NCBI GenBank assembly: GCA_011037195.1 | Contig: JAAEAF010002738.1 | Location: 249,679-313,678, forward strand | From: Triatoma infestans | Taxonomy: Eukaryota > Arthropoda > Insecta > Hemiptera > Reduviidae | Reading direction: 5' to 3' | DNA: 64,000 nt | Shown here: positions 60,100 to 64,000 of the stretch, piece by piece | Numbering within the stretch: position 1 is the stretch's first letter | How the letters are laid out: each line of letters starts with the position of its first letter | The notes under the pieces: generated by a model | Told to the model about the DNA's origin: nothing | What the model saw: only the letters and a program-made list of their open reading frames with translations | The model's database searches: none | Program-made: the position numbers and the translations under genes

Positions 60100-60480
60100 G
60101 GCTCATGTGCCCTCTGGATATCTAAACAAAAGATCAACACCAGCCTAAAATTTTATAATGGCCGCGCGAAGCAGAATATCTGGATAGCCAAAATCATGGC
60201 GTATAGGGGGGGGGGGATAAAGAAATAGATTTTCGGAATTTTCTCGAAAACGGTTACAACAATTTTCTTTAAACTTGGAATGTTTGCTTCATAGTTATAA
60301 ACGTATCACTTTTATTTGAAACATCCCCCCCCAAATTAGTTTGGATAGTTGCGTGGAATTTGTGGAGTTAATTGCAAACTGTATACGTAGTTGGTTCAGT
60401 GTTGTCAGAGCGCTCTACTGGGCCATAATTTAATCATCACAAAATCTACCTGCTACGATATAAATAGATTTGTCCTTAAC
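60100..60480. repeat. Dispersed repeat, inverted partner of 57.8 kb and direct partner of 62.9 kb
   Basis: TGTGCCCTCTGGATATC, TAAAATTTTATAATGGCCGC and GAAGCAGAATATCT recur in the same order at 62910-63010. The CCCCCCCCAAATTAGTTTGG part is inverted relative to 58050. Confidence 0.6.
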
Positions 60481-60498
60481 CCCCAACTGCCGCTACCT

Positions 60499-60521
60499 CT
60501 ATATATATATATATATATATT
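60499..60521. repeat. (TA)n microsatellite
   Basis: An uninterrupted TA run of about 11 units. Confidence 0.85.
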
Positions 60522-60767
60522 AGCACAAGTATGTAAAATTTGTGTTTAAATAAAATTTTTTATGTTATATATATAATGATAATAGCCTTTATTTACATAT
60601 TTTGCATTACAGAAGGAAAAATAAAAAGACCAAAAAAGATAAAATAACGAAAAAAATATTAATTAAAATAAAAGTCACTATTTCTAAACACAAAAACTTT
60701 TCTTTTTTTCATCTTCTTCTACTTCTTCTAGATCGCATATGTAGGTCTTCCCTGAACGGAGTTATAG

Positions 60768-61750
60768 TCATATACGGTGACCAACCGTACCTTGTAACTG
60801 GGAGTTCAATGCCCTCGCTTCCATCTGTTCACTCTTCCTGGTCCAGTATTCCCTGTCCCGAGCTTTCCTCATCCGATTGACTCCTTCGTCCATCTTAATA
60901 TCATCTGACCACCTCTTTAATTGCCTACCTTTATTCCGCTTCCTACCTAAAGGTGTCCATTCTGTTAACATTTTGGTCCAGCGTTTGTTGTCTCTTCTAG
61001 CCACGTGACCAGCCCATTCCCACTTCAACTTTCTGGCAAATCCCGCTGCATCCCTCACTAAAGTTACCTTCCTAAGAATCCCATTTCTCATTCTATCACC
61101 TCTTTTCACATTCGGCATACTTCGTTCAATGCTCCTTTGCCAAACTTCTATTTTCCTTCCTGCGCTTTCGTGGTTAACCATGTCTGACATACATATATCA
61201 ATATATGGAGAATGCTGGTATTGAAGGTAATCCTCTTCCACTCGGTTTTTCTGTTACCCTTCATAATTGTTTTAAGAAACCAGAATTTTTTCCAAGACAG
61301 AGCAATGCGTCTCTGAATTTCCTTTGATAATCTGTCTTGGAAGGAAACAGTTTGTCCCAGGTATACTACATCCTCGACTATCTCCACTCTGCATTGGAAC
61401 ATTTCTGTGCTGGCAGTCATGTTATTTGTTATTATTTTAGTTTTTGTATTCCTTTACTTTTTCTATTAATTGGTGTATGGTGTGTAAGTGATCCACTGTT
61501 GAAAAATCCTTTCTAAATCCGGCCTGTTCTACTGTCAAGTTTTGTTCCATCTTATACAATAATCTGTTGTTCAGTAGTCTTGTGAATATTTTACAAAGTG
61601 TAGGGGAGAGCGATATGGGCCTATAATTTCAGTTTTATTCCTTTCTCCTTTCTTGTGTAGCAGGATAATTTTGGACTGTTTCCACTGCAAAAGTATTTCT
61701 TCCTTAACTAGAATATCATTAAAAAGAGAACATAAAATTTTATATATAAT
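60768..61750 (-). mobile_element. RTE-like LINE fossil (RT and C-terminal domain)
   Basis: The minus strand reads ILLHKKGERNKTEIIGPYR, a tract near EQAGFR-like sequence and HLHTIHQLIEK-like pieces (61720-61450). It continues with VVYLGQTVSFQDRLSKEIQR (61420-61148), then SIERSMPNVKRGDRMRNGIL, WAGHVARRDNKRWTKMLTEW and RQLKRWSDDI (61241-60768). This is the usual C-terminal end of arthropod endonuclease-reverse transcriptase LINEs. Frameshifted between the segments; the YADD region is missing. Confidence 0.8.
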
Positions 61751-61759
61751 TGTATTGAA

Positions 61760-62880
61760 AGGAGAAAGTTATGTGACTGTTTCACACCAGATTTTTACAA
61801 ACAGAATTTCAACACTTAGACCAGGTTTGTAATGGGTAAACTAGTGCTGGGCGCATAAAATAATTACTAAGTATTGTAAAAAAAAATATATATATATTCT
61901 TTCAATGCTTTAAAATTTGTCTGTATTTAATATTTGGCGACATTTTTTAAAATATGTATTAGATATTTAATTGACAAGTAATTAAAGGTCATTAAAATGC
62001 GGGTTTTATGCATGATTCTATACTTTTTCGCTTTATTAGTGTCGTATTAAAATTATGTACTCATTTAATATGAATATAATGGTTTATTGTAATTAATAGA
62101 AATTTAATATTATAGCGTGTTGTTATAAAGAAGCAAGGTGTAGTACCTAGTTCACTCAACAGGTAGGGCAAGCTGCCTAAATAGAAGAATTACTGGCTAG
62201 GTAAGATTACAGTAATAGGACTTTACATTAGAGTTGTAGAGAAAATTCGATGAAATAATAAGAAAGAGTGAATCTCATATATTCCATTTGCCGTGAACTG
62301 AACTTGTTCATGTGCCAATATAAGTGAACTGGTTTTTCGTTTCTCTGATCGCGCAGTGAGGAGCATTGTAATAAATGAATCAAATTATACATATATATAT
62401 AATAACAGTAAGCTTACCTCTAATCTAATTATACTGTATAAGAATAAATTTGTACATTACTTGATTAAAGAGTTAATAATACTACTAAAACAATTTTGTT
62501 TATCTTTTCTAGGAACATCCTAAGAAAAGAAAATACTTCATTAGGAATCATAAATTTTTATGAGGTAGTAGTTTACTACCTAGCGCCAGAATTTGAGTTC
62601 CCATACACTCAATAGGTCATAATATAAAGAAATGAGCATCGAATCGTAATCCTTTGTTTCAGATGTGCACAAAAATCTCAACATGGACGACATAAATTCT
62701 TAATTTATTTTAGGATAAAAGAGGTAGCCAGGAAGTGATAGATTAGTCAACGATTGAGTGTGAAAGAAAGTGGTACAGTCGTGGTAAAAAGATTGAACTA
62801 GTTACAAAAGAAATGTGTCGTAATAATGTAATTACTTTTTCGCTTTTATAGTTTATGAATTTCTTAATGGGTGGGGGTGA
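61760..62880. other. No gene recognised
   Basis: AT-rich DNA with one family-like patch near 61770-61800 (GTGACTGTTTCACACCAGAT, reminiscent of the 36-kb repeat) and no ORF worth calling. Confidence 0.3.
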
Positions 62881-62909
62881 AGTTGTTGGCGTCTGAGATT
62901 GTACTCTTG

Positions 62910-63030
62910 TGCTCCCTGGATATCCAACTAACTAAACGAACAATATCAATTGCCAGCGCAGTATAAAATTTTATACTGGGCCGCGTGATGCAGAACAATA
63001 TCTTTATGGGTTGTTATCACCAGGTATTCC
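62910..63030. repeat. Dispersed repeat, direct copy of 60.1 kb
   Basis: TGTGCTCCCTGGATATCC and AAAATTTTATACTGGGCCGC correspond to the block at 60100-60180. Confidence 0.6.
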
Positions 63031-63126
63031 ATTCACTGCTTTATATTCGAAGACTTGCAAACAGTCTTGCTGCTTAAAACAATTATTACTGCTGTAATAT
63101 ACAGAAAGAAGAAACACTTTTATATA

Positions 63127-64000
63127 CAGGGTGACCAGAGTTATATGCTCCACCCACTTTTTTTTTAAACGGCGGGAAATTTCGAAAAAATAGAAAACAC
63201 GTATTTAATCATTTTTAGTCTAGTTTATTTTCAGTGATTGATCCATTTTTTTTATACCCCAATATCCCGAGATACAGCATCCAACTTTTTTTTTTCAAAT
63301 GGAACATTATATTTTTTTTGGCATATTTTTATAGTAATTGAGCCTCTAAAAAAATTAAAAAAAAAAAATTTAAAATCGGTTAGGTTTTTCAAAAGTTATG
63401 GTAATTTAAAATATGAAAAACAAATTTCAGTTTAATGTCAAAATTACCTTATTTTTTCTTTAAAGAAGCTCTTCAAACTGGGCACCATCAACGGATAGGC
63501 AAGCCAAAGCTCTGGACTCCCACGCTCTGTTTGTAGCAGCACTTAGGTGGCAAGTCAACATCTAGGCAGGCTAGAGTTATTCGACGTTCCATATCTTCGA
63601 CTGAAGCCACGGGATTAAGGTTACTGTACACTTTATTTTTTAGATATCCCCACAAAAAATAGTCCATTGGGGTTAAGTCCGGAGGTCGAGGTGGCCATTG
63701 GATCGGACCATGAGTTCCTAACCACTTTTCGTGGAAATTTCTGTCCAGGTAACGTCGAACAACTCTCGCATTATGTGCCGGGCAACCATCTTGTTGAAAA
63801 TACATATCTAACCGACGTTTTAGAGGAACATCTTCAAGCAAAACTGGCAAAATGTCTCTTAAAAAAGTTAGATACCTTTCACCAGTTAAGTTCCCTCTGT
63901 AGAAGTATGGGCCGATTAGTTGGTTTCCTCAAACTCCACACCAAACATTTGTAGAAAAAACAACCTAATGGCGTGTGGCGAAGGTAACTTGTGGATTTTC
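63127..64000 (-). mobile_element. Mariner-like DNA transposon, right-edge truncated by window
   Basis: A terminal motif TATACAGGGTGACCAGAG marks one end at about 63127. The transposase C-terminal half is on the minus strand and the other terminus lies beyond 64000. The end sequence resembles that of the MITE at 37.25 kb. Confidence 0.75.
63488..63970 (-). pseudogene. Mariner-like transposase fragment
   Basis: Minus strand: NQLIGPYFYRGNLTGERYLT, then LEDVPLKRRLDMYFQQDGCP followed by AHNARVVRRYLDR, then WPPRPPDLTPMDYFLWGYLK. These are the catalytic-core motifs of the mariner/Tc1 superfamily, with 36 residues between the QQD and PPD aspartates. An in-frame TGA precedes GNQLIGP, and the residue after that G, usually the first catalytic Asp, is Asn. 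Two independent defects make this copy inactive. The N-terminal DNA-binding part lies outside the window. Confidence 0.8.

Overview
The window looks like a stretch of arthropod, most likely insect, nuclear DNA. It is AT-rich, with GT-AG introns, two conserved multi-exon host genes and dense, mostly dead, transposable elements of types common in insects: Jockey-, R1/I- and RTE-like LINEs, Ty3/gypsy and BEL/Pao LTR elements, mariner-like DNA elements, a tRNA-derived SINE and foldback repeats. The species cannot be named from the sequence alone. All calls rest on reading the sequence and remembered family knowledge; no search was run.

Left part (1-13.5 kb, + strand). Five phase-compatible exons (1419-1582, 2560-2771, 7450-7669, 9617-9758, 13089-13504) form the 3' end of a host gene that starts left of the window. 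It encodes paired CPxC cysteine motifs and a helical C-terminus. I cannot name it firmly; adenylate kinase 9 (AK9-like) is the best guess. Its introns are full of LINE relics and a BEL/Pao gag relic.

Middle (14-40 kb). This is a nested transposon graveyard: an LTR plus primer-binding site and inverted gypsy pol pieces (14-15.8 kb); a SINE and a 41-bp minisatellite (17.6-17.95 kb); two related LINE copies (22.1-25.4 and 30.3-31.9 kb); a gypsy element inserted into a third LINE (26.07-28.83 kb); another gypsy relic (34.2-35 kb); diverged tandem repeats and a MITE (36-40 kb). The most unusual object is at 18.9-22.1 kb, minus strand. It is an LTR element with two LTRs, a primer-binding site, a gag-like leader and a polypurine tract, but its interior carries a frameshifted stretch of the host E3 ubiquitin ligase UBR5 (Drosophila hyd) instead of pol. 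It appears to be a retroelement that captured host cDNA.

Right part (42.6-56.8 kb, minus strand). A complete 17-exon gene encodes peroxisomal multifunctional enzyme type 2 (HSD17B4/Mfe2) of 722 residues, with an SDR dehydrogenase, a hydratase-2 hot-dog domain and an SCP2 domain. All catalytic motifs I can recognise are intact, but the C-terminus is SKY rather than a canonical SKL-type peroxisomal signal. Its introns carry foldback repeats, an inverted-repeat element with a ribozyme-like motif, and a partial duplicate of exon 5.

Right end (57-64 kb). LINE relics on the minus strand (59.2-59.9 and 60.8-61.75 kb), a dispersed AT-rich repeat family, and a mariner-like transposase relic running off the right edge.
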